Positions 17,490-26,077 of a stretch of 64,000 nt of DNA are shown here, piece by piece; the stretch's first letter is position 1; each line of letters starts with the position of its first letter. The stretch spans positions 3,410,001 through 3,474,000 of the forward strand of contig NZ_CP119106.1 in NCBI RefSeq assembly GCF_029643425.1, given 5' to 3'. The notes under the pieces are model-generated. The model was not told the DNA's origin. It did no database searches and worked only from the letters and a program-made list of their open reading frames with translations. The stretch comes from Isoptericola sp. AK164. GTDB taxonomy: Bacteria; Actinomycetota; Actinomycetes; Actinomycetales; Cellulomonadaceae. The position numbers and the translations under genes were made by a program.

Positions 17490-18494
17490 TCACGTCGGGT
17501 CCGGTTCGACCTCCGCCAGCAGGGCGGCGCGCCGGTCGGCGGGCAGGACGGCGGAGCGGATCGAGTGGGCCGCGAGGCGCGCCCGCTGCTCCGTCGTCAT
17601 CCCCAGGGAGTCGGTCAGGGCCGCGAGGTTGTCGTCGAGGTAGCCGCCGAAGTACGCGGGGTCGTCGGAGTGGACCGACACGTTGAGCCCCCGGTCGAGC
17701 ATGTCGAGCACCGGGTGGTCCTCCAGCCGGTCGACGCCGCGCAGCGCCACGTTCGACAGCGGGCACACGGTCAGCGGCACCTGCTCGGCGACCAGCCGCT
17801 CGACCAGGGCGTCGTCCTCCAGCGAGCGGACGCCGTGGTCGATCCGGTCCACGCCGAGCACGTCCAGGGCCTCGACGACGTACGCCGGCGGCCCCTCCTC
17901 CCCGGCGTGCGCGATGAGGTGCAGACCCTCGGCGCGTGCCCGGTCGTACAGGCGGACGAAGTCCGACGGCGGGTGGCCGGCCTCGGCGGAGTCCAGCCCG
18001 ATGCCGGTGATCGGGGCGTGCATGCCGAGCAGGTGGTGGAGCACGTCGAGGGCCTCGCCCTCGGGGCGGTCGCGCAGGAACGCGGCGAAGAGCGCCGTCG
18101 AGACCCCGTGGTCGCGCTCGCTGGTGGACAGCGCGTCGTCGACGCCCTCCATGACGGCCTCGAGCGGCACGCCGCGGACGAGGTGCGCCTGCGGGTCGAT
18201 CATCACCTCGGCGTGGCGCACCCCGCCCCTCGCGGCACGGGCCAGGTAGGCACGGGTCATGTCCGCGAAGTCCTCGGGCGTGCGCAGCACGGCCATGTTC
18301 GCGTAGTAGAGGTCCAGGAAGGACTGCAGGTCGCTGAACGCGTAGGCGCGGCGCAGCGCGTCGACGTCGGCGAAGGGCAGCGTGACGGCGTTGCGCTCGG
18401 CCAGCTCCAGGACGAGCTCGGGTTCGAGGGTCCCCTCGAGGTGCAGGTGCAGCTCGGCGAACGGCAGGTCGGGCAAGGGCTGGGACGCGCTCAT
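17490..18494 (-). CDS. add: Adenosine deaminase family protein
   Basis: Metal-dependent purine deaminase of 334 residues. The amidohydrolase signature is complete: HLHLEGT near the N-terminus (metal His pair), HAGEE at about 200 (catalytic Glu region), DHG and SVHSDDPAYFGG (metal Asp). It converts adenosine (or adenine) to the inosine (or hypoxanthine) form in the cytosol for purine salvage. HLEGT rather than HLDG and the overall length fit the adenosine/adenine deaminase branch, so substrate choice between the two is uncertain. ATG 18494 is the start that leaves the conserved N-terminal strand close to the beginning. No operon partner. Confidence 0.9.
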   Translation of the reverse strand: MSASQPLPDLPFAELHLHLEGTLEPELVLELAERNAVTLPFADVDALRRAYAFSDLQSFLDLYYANMAVLRTPEDFADMTRAYLARAARGGVRHAEVMIDPQAHLVRGVPLEAVMEGVDDALSTSERDHGVSTALFAAFLRDRPEGEALDVLHHLLGMHAPITGIGLDSAEAGHPPSDFVRLYDRARAEGLHLIAHAGEEGPPAYVVEALDVLGVDRIDHGVRSLEDDALVERLVAEQVPLTVCPLSNVALRGVDRLEDHPVLDMLDRGLNVSVHSDDPAYFGGYLDDNLAALTDSLGMTTEQRARLAAHSIRSAVLPADRRAALLAEVEPDPT

Positions 18495-18689
18495 CCACCC
18501 AGCGTTCCACACGCCCGTGAACGACGGAGTCCGGCCCCGCCGGGGCCTGGCCGACCGCACGCGGCCCACGCCTCGCGGCCACCGCACGGTCCGGGGTCCC
18601 CGCCCGCGTGCGGTCGCCGCAGGACGCTGGGCCTGTGGACATTCCGCTCCTCCACAGATGTGCACGGAAGCGTCCGCCGACCTGGCTGT

Positions 18690-18705
18690 TCGTACGCATG
18701 TTCGA
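18690..18705. promoter_or_regulatory. SOS (LexA) box upstream of the HNH gene
   Basis: TCGTACGCATGTTCGA matches the actinobacterial LexA consensus TCGAAC-N4-GTTCGA in 11 of 12 defined bases. It lies 67 bases before the start of the DUF222/HNH gene, next to a GATAGAT-like -10 (18704-18710). DNA-damage control of 13E12-type genes is known from mycobacteria; here it is inferred from the match. Confidence 0.75.
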
Positions 18706-18771
18706 TAGATTCGTGCCAGGCGCCGCGCCCCCCGCGACGTCGCCCGGTCCCCGGAAAGGAGGTCGCCCGCC

Positions 18772-20229
18772 ATGTCGCCGCACCAGGCCCTCGCCCAGCT
18801 GGAGTCGGCCGTCGAGGCGCTCACGGCCGGCGACGGCCCTCTCGCGACGGACGACGTCGCCCTGTCCGACCTCAGCGCCCGCCTGCGGGCCGTCCAGGAG
18901 CGCGTCGCCGCGGTCCGGCTGCGCCTGCTGGCGCGCCTGGAGGACGAGGGGACCTGGGCGCTGGACGGGTCACGGTCGTTCGCGCACTGGCTCTCGCGGA
19001 CCGAGGACGTCGCCCTCGCGACGGCCCGCCGGGAGGCCCGCACGGCCCGGACGCTGCAGGACGTCCTGCCCGTCAGCGCCGCGGCCGCCCGCCAGGGCGA
19101 CCTGGGATCGGACCACCTGCGCGTGATGGTGGACGTCGCGCCGACCTCCACGGCCCGCCGCGAGGCGCTGGCCGCACCGGTCGCGGGTCTCGCACCGGGG
19201 GAGCTCGAGCCGGGGTCGACCGACCCCGACGCCGCCGCTGACGTCGAGGCCGGTCCGGCCGCACGGACCCCGCCCACCGGCGAGCAGTACCTGCTCGGGC
19301 TCGCCGCCCGATACCCGGTCGGGGCCTTCCGCCGCCTCGTGCGCCGGTTCGCGCACGTCGCCGACCCGGAGTCGGACGAGCGCGGGTACGCCCGCGCCCG
19401 CGAGAAGGAGTTCTTCGAGGTCTCGCCGACCTGGGACGGCTACCACGTGGCCGGGTTCCTCACCGAGGAGCACGGCCAGGCGCTGCGGGCCGCGCTGGAC
19501 GGCGTCGTCGGGGCACCGGCGGCGGACGACACCCGCACCTCCACGCAGCGACGCGCCCAGGGCATCGCGGACCTGGCCCGGACCGTCCTGGACCACGGGG
19601 CAGTCGGCGGCGGGGCTGCCGTCCGGCCGCACCTGAGCGTCATGGTCTCCTACGGCGAGCTGCATGACCTGCTCTCGGGCCCGGCCACCGTCGACAGCAC
19701 CAGCGGCACGGCGGCACCGCCGCCGTCACGGCGCCTCGACGACCGGCGGGTCGACGCCCGACGCGTCGTCGACGAGACCGGTGTCGCGACCTTCGCCGAC
19801 GGCCGCGGCCCGGTCCCCGCCTCCGTCCTGCGCCGGCTGGCCTGTGACGGCGAGATCTCCCGCATCGTCTTCGGCCCGGACGGCGCGGCCCTGGACGTCG
19901 GGCGACGACGACGCACGGTCACCGGTCAGCTCCGGCGGGCGGTGATCGCGCGCGACCGACGCTGCACCTGGCCGGGATGCTCGGAGCCGCCGTCCCGGTG
20001 CGAGGTCCACCACGCCGTCACCCACTGGGCCGACGGCGGAAGGACGAGCGTCGACAACGCCGCGCTGCTGTGCTGGCACCACCACGAGCACGTCGACGGA
20101 CGGGGCATCAGCATGCGCTGGCGCTCGGGGCGCTGGGACTTCACCGACCGGTCGGGTCGGCCGGTCGGACGCGCGGCCGATGTCCGTGCCGGGGGCCAGG
20201 TCGGCAGCCAGACCGGAGCGGCCGCGTGA
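18772..20229 (+). CDS. DUF222 (13E12-type) HNH endonuclease-like protein
   Basis: Protein of 485 residues. The N-terminal two thirds is the DUF222 helical domain (LARLEDEGTWALDGSRSFAH, TARREARTARTLQDVLP, RRFAHVADPESDERGYARAR). The C-terminus is an HNH nuclease domain: RRCTWPGCSEPPSRCEVHHA, then TSVDNAALLCWHHHEHVDG, with two Cys and several His expected to hold zinc and the active-site metal. An AAAGGAGG ribosome site precedes ATG 18772. The family is highly multiplied in Micrococcales and mycobacteria and resembles intron or mobile-element nucleases; its cellular job is unsettled. A LexA box upstream suggests induction by DNA damage. Confidence 0.93.
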   Translation: MSPHQALAQLESAVEALTAGDGPLATDDVALSDLSARLRAVQERVAAVRLRLLARLEDEGTWALDGSRSFAHWLSRTEDVALATARREARTARTLQDVLPVSAAAARQGDLGSDHLRVMVDVAPTSTARREALAAPVAGLAPGELEPGSTDPDAAADVEAGPAARTPPTGEQYLLGLAARYPVGAFRRLVRRFAHVADPESDERGYARAREKEFFEVSPTWDGYHVAGFLTEEHGQALRAALDGVVGAPAADDTRTSTQRRAQGIADLARTVLDHGAVGGGAAVRPHLSVMVSYGELHDLLSGPATVDSTSGTAAPPPSRRLDDRRVDARRVVDETGVATFADGRGPVPASVLRRLACDGEISRIVFGPDGAALDVGRRRRTVTGQLRRAVIARDRRCTWPGCSEPPSRCEVHHAVTHWADGGRTSVDNAALLCWHHHEHVDGRGISMRWRSGRWDFTDRSGRPVGRAADVRAGGQVGSQTGAAA

Positions 20230-20263
20230 GGGACACCCTGCTGAGGGAGCCCGTGCCGGCCCG

Positions 20264-20575
20264 TCAGTCGGCGAAGCGGTCCTTGACCACCGCGACGACA
20301 CGACCGATGTTGACGGTCCACCCGACGCCGAAGACCTGCGGGCCGATGACGTGCTCGGCCTCCGGGTCCCACAGCCGTTCCTTGGCCCGCGCGAAGGTCG
20401 GGATCCGGAACTCGTAGGGGACGAACCCGGCCACGGTCCCGTGCCACTCGCGGTCCGCGGGATCCTTCTGCAGCTCCTTGGTGACCGCCGCGACGACGAG
20501 CGCGAACATCACCGCCTTGTAGAGCTTCTGGAGCTCGCTCTTGCTCTTCTTCTCGCTGCTCTTCTCGACGTCCAT
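20264..20575 (-). CDS. DUF5808-like small protein
   Basis: A 103-residue protein. A charged Lys/Glu/Ser-rich N-terminus precedes a short hydrophobic helix (AVMFALVVAAVTKEL) and then WHGTVAGFVPYEFRIP, RLWDPEAEHVIGPQVFGVGW and TVNIGRVVA, the pattern of the DUF5808 family common in Actinobacteria. No function is known. Start 20575 has GGAGGT a few bases upstream (on the minus strand, 20580-20585). It diverges from the PRTase-hydrolase gene. Confidence 0.75.
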   Translation of the reverse strand: MDVEKSSEKKSKSELQKLYKAVMFALVVAAVTKELQKDPADREWHGTVAGFVPYEFRIPTFARAKERLWDPEAEHVIGPQVFGVGWTVNIGRVVAVVKDRFAD

Positions 20576-20737
20576 CGTGGACCTCCACCGGTCGGTCTCG
20601 TCACCTTCGGCCTCGCCACCATCCTGCCGCTCGCCGACCCCGCGGTCCACAGGTGCGCGACGGAGGGACCCGAGTCCCCTGCCGATTCGGGACCAACGGC
20701 CCTTCTGCCCCGCACCGCCGCAGCGCATCGTGGAGTC

Positions 20738-22081
20738 ATGCCCTTCACCGACCGCACCCAGGCCGGACGGCGCCTCGCCGAGGCGCTCGCCGGGCTGCGC
20801 GACGAGGACGTCGTCGTCCTCGGCCTCCCCCGGGGCGGGGTCCCCGTGGCGTTCGAGGTCGCCGTCGCGCTGGACGCGCCGCTCGACGTGATCGTCGTGC
20901 GCAAGCTCGGCGTCCCTTTCCAGCCCGAGCTGGCGATGGGTGCGGTCGGTGAGGGCGACGTGCGCGTCGTGGACGACGAGGTCGTCCGACGCGCCCAGAT
21001 CACGGCCGAGGAGCTCGCGGGCGCCGAGGCCACCGAGCGCGCAGAGCTCGAGCGACGGCTGTTCCGGATCCGGCGCGACCACCCGCTGGTCCCGATCGAG
21101 GGCCGGACGGCCGTCGTCGTGGACGACGGCGTCGCGACCGGGTCGACGGCCCGCACGGCCTGCCTCGTCGCGCGGGAGCGCGGCGCGGCACGGGTCGTCG
21201 TCGCCGTGCCCGTGGGGGCCGCCCCGGCGCTCGACGCCCTGAAGGAGGTGGCAGATGAGGTGGTCTTCGTGGAGAGCCCCCGCGGCTTCCGCGCCGTGGG
21301 CGAGTGGTACGCCGACTTCCGGCAGGTCGACGACGGGCAGGTCATGGAGCTGCTCGACCGGGCGGCGAACCACCCCGACGACCCGGTCGGGGACCCGGCA
21401 GATCCTCCGGCTCCACGGGACGAGGCCGTCGAGATCCGGGCCGGCGCCGTCATGCTGAACGGACAGCTCACCGTCCCGGACCGCCCCGTGGGACTGGTCG
21501 TCTTCGCGCACGGCAGCGGCAGCAGCCGGCACAGCCCGCGCAACCGGCACGTCGCTCAGGTGCTCAACGAGGCGGGACTGGGCACCCTGCTGTTCGACCT
21601 GCTGACCGCCCGCGAGGAGTGGGAGCGGCCGATGGTGTTCGACATCCGGCGCATGGCGGCCCGGCTGGTGGACGCGACCTGGTGGCTGCGCGCCGAGCAG
21701 GGGTGGGACGACTTCCCGATCGGGTACTTCGGAGCGAGCACCGGTGCCGCCGCCGCCCTGCGCGCCGCCGCGCAGCTCGGCCACGACGTCTCCGCCGTCG
21801 TCTCCCGCGGGGGCCGGCCCGACCTGGCCGCGGACTGGATGCACGAGGTCAGGGCGCCGACCCTGCTCCTGGTCGGGAGCGAGGATCCGTGCGTGCTGGA
21901 CCTCAACCGTCGGGCCCAGCGTCGGCTGCGGTGCGAGAACGAGCTGTCGGTGGTGCCCGGTGCGACGCACCTCTTCGAGGAGCCCGGCACGCTGGACCAG
22001 GCGGCCGTGCTGGCCCGCGACTGGTTCCTCGGGCACCTGCCCCAGAGCACGACGACGCAGCACGCCGTCCTGCAGACCTGA
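20738..22081 (+). CDS. Phosphoribosyltransferase-dienelactone hydrolase fusion protein
   Basis: Two-domain cytosolic protein of 447 residues. Residues 1 to about 215 are a type I phosphoribosyltransferase: the PRPP loop is TAVVVDDGVATGSTARTA and the front reads GLPRGGVPVAFEVA with VIVVRKLGVP. Residues about 235-445 are an alpha/beta hydrolase of the dienelactone hydrolase kind: GLVVFAHGSGSSRHSPRNR, nucleophile motif GYFGASTGAAAAL (Ser), Asp in LLVGSEDPCVLDLN and His in PGATHLFEEPG. This fusion recurs in Actinobacteria; the combined reaction is not established. ATG 20738 is chosen because it gives the conserved FTDRTQAGRRLAEAL opening; longer readings are not natural. Monocistronic or first of a short run. 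Confidence 0.9.
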   Translation: MPFTDRTQAGRRLAEALAGLRDEDVVVLGLPRGGVPVAFEVAVALDAPLDVIVVRKLGVPFQPELAMGAVGEGDVRVVDDEVVRRAQITAEELAGAEATERAELERRLFRIRRDHPLVPIEGRTAVVVDDGVATGSTARTACLVARERGAARVVVAVPVGAAPALDALKEVADEVVFVESPRGFRAVGEWYADFRQVDDGQVMELLDRAANHPDDPVGDPADPPAPRDEAVEIRAGAVMLNGQLTVPDRPVGLVVFAHGSGSSRHSPRNRHVAQVLNEAGLGTLLFDLLTAREEWERPMVFDIRRMAARLVDATWWLRAEQGWDDFPIGYFGASTGAAAALRAAAQLGHDVSAVVSRGGRPDLAADWMHEVRAPTLLLVGSEDPCVLDLNRRAQRRLRCENELSVVPGATHLFEEPGTLDQAAVLARDWFLGHLPQSTTTQHAVLQT

Positions 22082-22126
22082 GCGGGGCGCTGCGTAGGGT
22101 GGAGGTCGTCGACGATCGGAGACCCG

Positions 22127-22594
22127 ATGACCTTCAGCCACTCGACCGGCACCCGCGGAGCGCGCAAGCCGGGTCGGCTCGTGCGCTGGTTCAACGGTCT
22201 GGCGCTGCGCCGCATCCGACGCCGCGGCGGCCGGGTGCTGGGGATGCGCCTGCTGGCCCTGACGACGGTGGGACGGCGCAGCGGGCAGCCGCGCACCATC
22301 CCGCTGGCCTGGTTCCCCGGTGGCGAGGACCGGTGGTACGTCGTCGCCTCCGCCAACGGCGCGGCCACCAACCCCGCCTGGTACCTCAACCTCGCCGCCC
22401 GGCCGGACGACGTTGAGATCGTCGTGGACGGCGAGACCGTCCCGGTGCGCGCCCGCGAGCTGCAGGGCCCCGAGCGGGACGAGGTGTGGGGGCGCATCAA
22501 GGACTCCGCGTCCCAGTTCGCGACGTACGAACGCGCCACCGACCGGCACATCCCGGTCGTCGAGCTCACGCGGCGCGACACCGCCGGAGGCTGA
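22127..22594 (+). CDS. Deazaflavin-dependent oxidoreductase (Ddn/nitroreductase family)
   Basis: Split-beta-barrel protein of 155 residues of the F420/FMN-binding Ddn-like family. Family landmarks are LALTTVGRRSGQPRTIPLAW, YVVASANGAATNPAWYLNL and VPVRARELQGPERDEVW. Members reduce quinones or nitro compounds using F420H2, although cofactor choice varies. ATG 22127 follows GGAG at 22118. A second member of the same fold lies at 28313-28792. Confidence 0.9.
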   Translation: MTFSHSTGTRGARKPGRLVRWFNGLALRRIRRRGGRVLGMRLLALTTVGRRSGQPRTIPLAWFPGGEDRWYVVASANGAATNPAWYLNLAARPDDVEIVVDGETVPVRARELQGPERDEVWGRIKDSASQFATYERATDRHIPVVELTRRDTAGG

Positions 22595-22672
22595 GCCGGC
22601 GGCGCGGGGCTCGCCGCGCGGATACCTGAGCAGCCTCCTACCGTGGGGAGCCCCCGAGGAGAGGAGCGAACC

Positions 22673-23233
22673 ATGGCGACCGACCTCACCGACCGCACCG
22701 TCCTGGCCGTCGTGTCGAACTACGGCGTGGAGCAGGACGAGCTCGTCGTCCCGCTGGAGCACCTGCGCGACAGCGGCGCCGTCGTCACCGTCGCCGCCGC
22801 GACGTCCGACGACGTCGCCACGCTCGTGGGCGACAAGGACCCCGGCCGCACGGTCACCCCGGACGTGACGCTCGACGACGTCGACCCGGCCGGCTTCGAC
22901 CTGCTGCTCGTGCCCGGCGGCACCCTCAACGCCGACACGCTGCGGCGGCAGCCCGCCGCGACCGAGATCGTGCGGTCCTTCACCCGGTCCGGGCGGCCCG
23001 TCGCGGCGATCTGCCACGGACCGTGGCTGCTCGTCGAGGCCGGCGTCGTCCCCGGCAAGACCGCGACGTCGTACCCGTCCCTCGAGACGGACCTGCGCAA
23101 TGCCGGCGCCTCCTGGAAGGACGCCCCCGTGATCGTGGACCCGGCCGAGGGCTGGACGCTCATCACCTCCCGCACCCCCGACGACCTGGACGACTTCCTC
23201 GATGCCGTCGACGCCGCGCTCGCCGAGCGCTGA
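22673..23233 (+). CDS. DJ-1/PfpI family protein (type 1 glutamine amidotransferase-like)
   Basis: Protein of 186 residues with the DJ-1/PfpI fold. The nucleophile elbow AAICHGPWLLVEAG carries the conserved Cys followed by His, and LLVPGGTLNADTLR is the region of the upstream Glu/Gly loop. Members are chaperones, deglycases or proteases in stress response. A GAGGAGAGGAG stretch gives a strong ribosome site before ATG 22673. The final 32 bases overlap the start of the aldo/keto reductase gene, suggesting coupled translation of two stress or carbonyl-detoxifying proteins. Confidence 0.9.
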   Translation: MATDLTDRTVLAVVSNYGVEQDELVVPLEHLRDSGAVVTVAAATSDDVATLVGDKDPGRTVTPDVTLDDVDPAGFDLLLVPGGTLNADTLRRQPAATEIVRSFTRSGRPVAAICHGPWLLVEAGVVPGKTATSYPSLETDLRNAGASWKDAPVIVDPAEGWTLITSRTPDDLDDFLDAVDAALAER

Positions 23234-24038
23234 CCTGAGCCTGCCGCCCGTCGGGTTCGGCACCGCCGCCCTGCGCGGCGAGCACGGCGTGCGCACGGTC
23301 GCCGCGGCGCTGGACGCCGGCTACCGGCTGCTGGACTCCGCGTTCAACTACGAGAACGAGGGGGCGGTCGGCGCCGCCGTCCGGGCCTCCGGGGTCCCGC
23401 GCGACGAGGTGATCGTCACCTCCAAGCTGCCCGGGCGGCACCACGCCCACGACGCGGCCGTCGCCACGATCGAGGAGAGCGTCTACCGCACGGGCCTGGA
23501 CCACCTCGACCTGTACCTGATCCACTGGCCGAACCCGTCGCAGGACCGGTACGTCGAGGCCTGGGGGGCGCTGATCGAGGCCCGCGAGCGCGGCCTCGTG
23601 CGCCACATCGGGGTGTCGAACTTCCTGCCCGAGCACGTCGACCGCCTCGTGGCCGAGACGGGGGTGACGCCCGTGGTGAACCAGGTCGAGCTGCACCCCT
23701 ACTTCCCCCAGGCCGAGCAGCGCGCCGCCGACGCCGCTCGCGGGATCGTCACCGAGGCGTGGAGCCCGCTCGGGCGCGCCAACAGCCTGCTGGACGAGCC
23801 GGTGCTGACCCGGATCGCCGCGGACCGCGGCGTGACCGTGGCGCAGGTGATCCTGGCCTGGCACGTCGGGCTCGGCGTGCTGCCCCTGCCCAAGGCGACC
23901 TCGCCGGACCGGCAGCGCCAGAACCTCGAGGCCGCCGACCTAGAGCTCTCCGCCGAGGAGATGGCGGCCGTCGCGGGGCTCGCCCGCCCCGACGGCCGGA
24001 ACAACGACCAGGACCCTGCGGTGTACGAGGAGTACTGA
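23202..24038 (+). CDS. Aldo/keto reductase
   Basis: NADPH-dependent (beta/alpha)8 carbonyl reductase of 278 residues. Catalytic residues are visible: Asp in YRLLDSAFNYENEG with the following Tyr, Lys in VIVTSKLPG, and His in DLYLIHWPNP; the NADPH site includes PLPKATSPDRQRQNL. Reduces aldehydes or ketones, possibly 2,5-diketogluconate or methylglyoxal-like substrates. ATG 23202 overlaps the DJ-1 gene by 32 bases; no other good start precedes the conserved LPPVGFGTAAL strand. Partnership with DJ-1 fits reactive-carbonyl defence. Confidence 0.9.
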   Translation: MPSTPRSPSADLSLPPVGFGTAALRGEHGVRTVAAALDAGYRLLDSAFNYENEGAVGAAVRASGVPRDEVIVTSKLPGRHHAHDAAVATIEESVYRTGLDHLDLYLIHWPNPSQDRYVEAWGALIEARERGLVRHIGVSNFLPEHVDRLVAETGVTPVVNQVELHPYFPQAEQRAADAARGIVTEAWSPLGRANSLLDEPVLTRIAADRGVTVAQVILAWHVGLGVLPLPKATSPDRQRQNLEAADLELSAEEMAAVAGLARPDGRNNDQDPAVYEEY

Positions 24039-24076
24039 GCGAGGGTCCGGGAACGCGGGGCCGGTGATCGGGCGGG

Positions 24077-24688
24077 TCACTCCTCCGCGGCGGGCCGCAG
24101 CATGCCGACCGGTGCGTCGGCGTCGTCCGCGACCGGGCCCTGGGCGCGGAAGCCGAAGCGCTCGTAGAGACGCTGGTTGCCGGGACCGGTGGCCTCCAGG
24201 TACGCAGGTCGGGCCTGCGCGTCGACGACGCCCAGCCGGTGCGCGATCAGGGCAGAGCCCACGCCGCGGCCACGGGCCGCGGGACTCACGGCGAGGTCCG
24301 CCAGGTACCAGTGCGCCGTCGCCGGGCGCTGCCGCGCCCAGCGGGCCAGGCGGGACCTCACCGCGGGCAGGTGCCGCAGCCCGAGCGCCCGCAGGTAGCG
24401 CGGGAGCTCCCGCAGCTCGGTCGGCAGGTGACGCCGTCGCTCCGGCCCCTCCCACGCGGCTACTCCGAGGATCGGTCCGCCGGGACCGGCGCGGGCGACG
24501 TCGACGGTCCCGGACACGCAGGCACCCGTGCGCAGCGCCGCGGTGTAGACGTCGGTCAGGCGTGCGACCCGGTCGTGGTCGCCCGGGACGATCCGGCGCA
24601 CGACGGCGTCGTCCCGGAACGACTCGGCGATCAGCCGGGCACCCGCCTCGATCTCGGCCTCACCGGCGGGTTCGACGAGCACGGTCAT
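24077..24688 (-). CDS. GNAT-family N-acetyltransferase
   Basis: Protein of 203 residues. The acetyl-CoA binding motif A is WYLADLAVSPAARGRGVGSA, followed by motif B NQRLYERFGFRAQGP. This is the layout of the GNAT fold; the N-terminal part resembles small-molecule acetyltransferases of the Streptomyces puromycin-acetyltransferase-like group. Substrate unknown. It precedes, on the same strand and about 25 bases away, the ribosomal protein operon end, but the gap and separate start suggest it may be cotranscribed only by read-through. Confidence 0.85.
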   Translation of the reverse strand: MTVLVEPAGEAEIEAGARLIAESFRDDAVVRRIVPGDHDRVARLTDVYTAALRTGACVSGTVDVARAGPGGPILGVAAWEGPERRRHLPTELRELPRYLRALGLRHLPAVRSRLARWARQRPATAHWYLADLAVSPAARGRGVGSALIAHRLGVVDAQARPAYLEATGPGNQRLYERFGFRAQGPVADDADAPVGMLRPAAEE

Positions 24689-24712
24689 GAGCGGGAGTCT
24701 GCCAGCACCCGG

Positions 24713-24880
24713 TCACGGCACGTCGACCCTCCCCTCGCGGACCGCGCGGGCCAGCCGGGGCGGGACCTGCACGGTCCGACCGCCGGCGTCGACCGGCACC
24801 AGGGCGGGTGCGGTCGTCTTCCATTGCGCCCGGCGGCTGCGGGTGCGTGACCGGGACGTCTTGCGCTTCGGGACGGCCAT
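24713..24880 (-). CDS. rpmF: Ribosomal protein bL32
   Basis: A 55-residue protein opening MAVPKRKTSRSRTRSRRAQW, the unmistakable bL32 start, too short for usual gene-length cut-offs. The central Cys pair of zinc-binding bL32 is absent (KTTAPALVPVDAGGRTVQVP in that position), so it is the zinc-free type. Last gene of the zinc-starvation ribosomal operon, ten bases after the bL36 gene. It would replace the zinc protein in the 50S subunit when zinc is scarce. Confidence 0.93.
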   Translation of the reverse strand: MAVPKRKTSRSRTRSRRAQWKTTAPALVPVDAGGRTVQVPPRLARAVREGRVDVP

Positions 24881-24890
24881 GATGTCCTCC

Positions 24891-25013
24891 TCAGCCCTGG
24901 CGGGCCTTGAACTTCGGGTGGAGCCTGTTGATGACGTAGGTGCGCCCGCGACGGCGCACGACCTTGGATCCCGGCTGGTTCTTCAGGGACCGCAGGGAGG
25001 AACGGACCTTCAT
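24891..25013 (-). CDS. rpmJ: Ribosomal protein bL36, zinc-free form
   Basis: A 40-residue protein, [20 protein letters not shown] at the start and [13 protein letters not shown] at the end. Standard bL36 has a Cys3-His zinc knuckle; none of those cysteines is present here, which identifies the C-minus paralogue. Its ATG overlaps the bL31 stop (ATGA), so the genes are translationally coupled. Part of the Zur-linked set. Confidence 0.95.
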   Translation of the reverse strand: MKVRSSLRSLKNQPGSKVVRRRGRTYVINRLHPKFKARQG

Positions 25014-25303
25014 CGGGCGTCTGCCTTTCCGTAGCGTCGGCGGAACTTCTCGACCCGGCCGGCGGTGTCGACGACGCGGGCGCTGCCGGTCCAGAACGGG
25101 TGGCTCGCGCTGGAGATCTCGACGTCGATCACCGGGTAGGTGTTGCCGTCGGTCCACTCGATCGTCGCGGTGGGCCGACCCGGACCGGAGGGGGTGTCCC
25201 CGGCGAGCGTGGACCGGGTCAGGAACGCGAACCCGGCACCCGCGTCGCGGAACACGACCGGGCCGTAGGTGGGGTGGATGTCCTTCTTCACGGCGGTGAT
25301 CAC
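25010..25303 (-). CDS. rpmE2: Ribosomal protein bL31 type B
   Basis: A 97-residue protein with the type-B opening [20 protein letters not shown] and the block [20 protein letters not shown]. The CxxC zinc site of type-A bL31 is missing, as expected for the zinc-independent form. Start and stop overlap both neighbours by four bases (ATGA). Insertion of about ten residues ([12 protein letters not shown]) relative to shorter type-B homologues. Confidence 0.95.
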   Translation of the reverse strand: MITAVKKDIHPTYGPVVFRDAGAGFAFLTRSTLAGDTPSGPGRPTATIEWTDGNTYPVIDVEISSASHPFWTGSARVVDTAGRVEKFRRRYGKADAR

Positions 25304-25605
25304 CAGCTCGACTTGGTCACGCCGGGCAGCTCGCCGCGGTGCGCCATCTGGCGCAGCCGGATGCGGGAGAGCCCGAACTTGCGGTGGTAGGCGCGCGGAC
25401 GGCCGTCCACGACGTCGCGGTTGCGCAGCCGGGTGCGGCTGGCGTCGCGCGGCTGACGGCGCAGCTCCATCGTCGCCACGGCACGCTCGGCGTCGGTGGA
25501 CGACGGCGAGGCGATGACGCGCTGGAGCTCGGCGCGCCGCTCGGCGTACTTCTCGACCGTCTCGCGGCGGCGGGCCTCCGCGGCGATCTTCGACTTCTTG
25601 GCCAT
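25300..25605 (-). CDS. rpsN: Ribosomal protein uS14, zinc-free long form
   Basis: A 101-residue small-subunit protein ([40 protein letters not shown]). The length and lack of CxxC motifs place it in the long zinc-free class, in contrast to the 61-residue zinc form normal for Actinobacteria. The TGATG junction with the preceding bL33 gene indicates coupled translation. Confidence 0.95.
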   Translation of the reverse strand: MAKKSKIAAEARRRETVEKYAERRAELQRVIASPSSTDAERAVATMELRRQPRDASRTRLRNRDVVDGRPRAYHRKFGLSRIRLRQMAHRGELPGVTKSSW

Positions 25606-25772
25606 CAGCGGGTCTCCTTGAACTCGACGTGGCGGCGCACCACCGGGTCGTACTTGCGCAGCACGAGCCGGTCGGGGGTGGTGCGGCGGTTCTTGCGGGT
25701 CACGTACGTAAACCCGGTGCCGGCCGTGGAGCGCAGCTTGACGATGGGTCGCAGGTCGGTGCGCTGGGCCAT
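25605..25772 (-). CDS. rpmG: Ribosomal protein bL33, zinc-free form
   Basis: A 55-residue protein: [20 protein letters not shown], then [20 protein letters not shown]. This is bL33 without its two CxxC pairs, so it does not bind zinc. It joins bL28 upstream and uS14 downstream through TGATG overlaps. Too short for normal ORF thresholds, but identity is clear. Confidence 0.95.
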   Translation of the reverse strand: MAQRTDLRPIVKLRSTAGTGFTYVTRKNRRTTPDRLVLRKYDPVVRRHVEFKETR

Positions 25773-26008
25773 CAGACCTTCTCCCCTCGGGCGAGGATGT
25801 CGGCGACGACCGCGTCGATGCCGCGGCGGTCGATGGTCTTGATGCCGCGGGCGCTGACCCGCAGCGTGACCTTCCGCCCCAGGGACGGCACCCAGTAGCG
25901 CTTGGTCTGGATGTTCGGGTCGAACCGTCGCTTCGTCCGCACGTGGGAGTGCGAGACGGAGTGCCCGAAGCCCGGCGAGGTGCCGTGCACCTGACAGTGG
26001 GCGGACAT
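25772..26008 (-). CDS. rpmB: Ribosomal protein bL28, zinc-free form
   Basis: A 78-residue protein and first gene of the operon. [20 protein letters not shown] is the bL28 hallmark. In zinc-binding bL28 the N-terminus has CDVCGK; here it is CQVHGT, with one Cys lost, marking the zinc-free form. The promoter region carries the Zur-like box, so transcription of the whole set (bL28, bL33, uS14, bL31, bL36, bL32) should rise when zinc is low. Confidence 0.95.
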   Translation of the reverse strand: MSAHCQVHGTSPGFGHSVSHSHVRTKRRFDPNIQTKRYWVPSLGRKVTLRVSARGIKTIDRRGIDAVVADILARGEKV

Positions 26009-26077
26009 GTGGATCTCCTCTCAGGACGTGCCGGCGCGCTGGACAGCCACGCGGCGTGGGCTACAGTGAACCACTGC

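Noticed and set aside
15990-19241. A 1,083-codon plus-strand frame across the lactate permease and adenosine deaminase genes.
   Set aside because: Low-complexity Gly/Arg/Asp/His composition and overlap with two well-supported genes; an artefact of codon bias.
20576-23296. A minus-strand frame continuing upstream of the small DUF5808-like gene for about 900 codons.
   Set aside because: Only the last 103 codons look like protein; the rest mirrors plus-strand enzymes with intact motifs.
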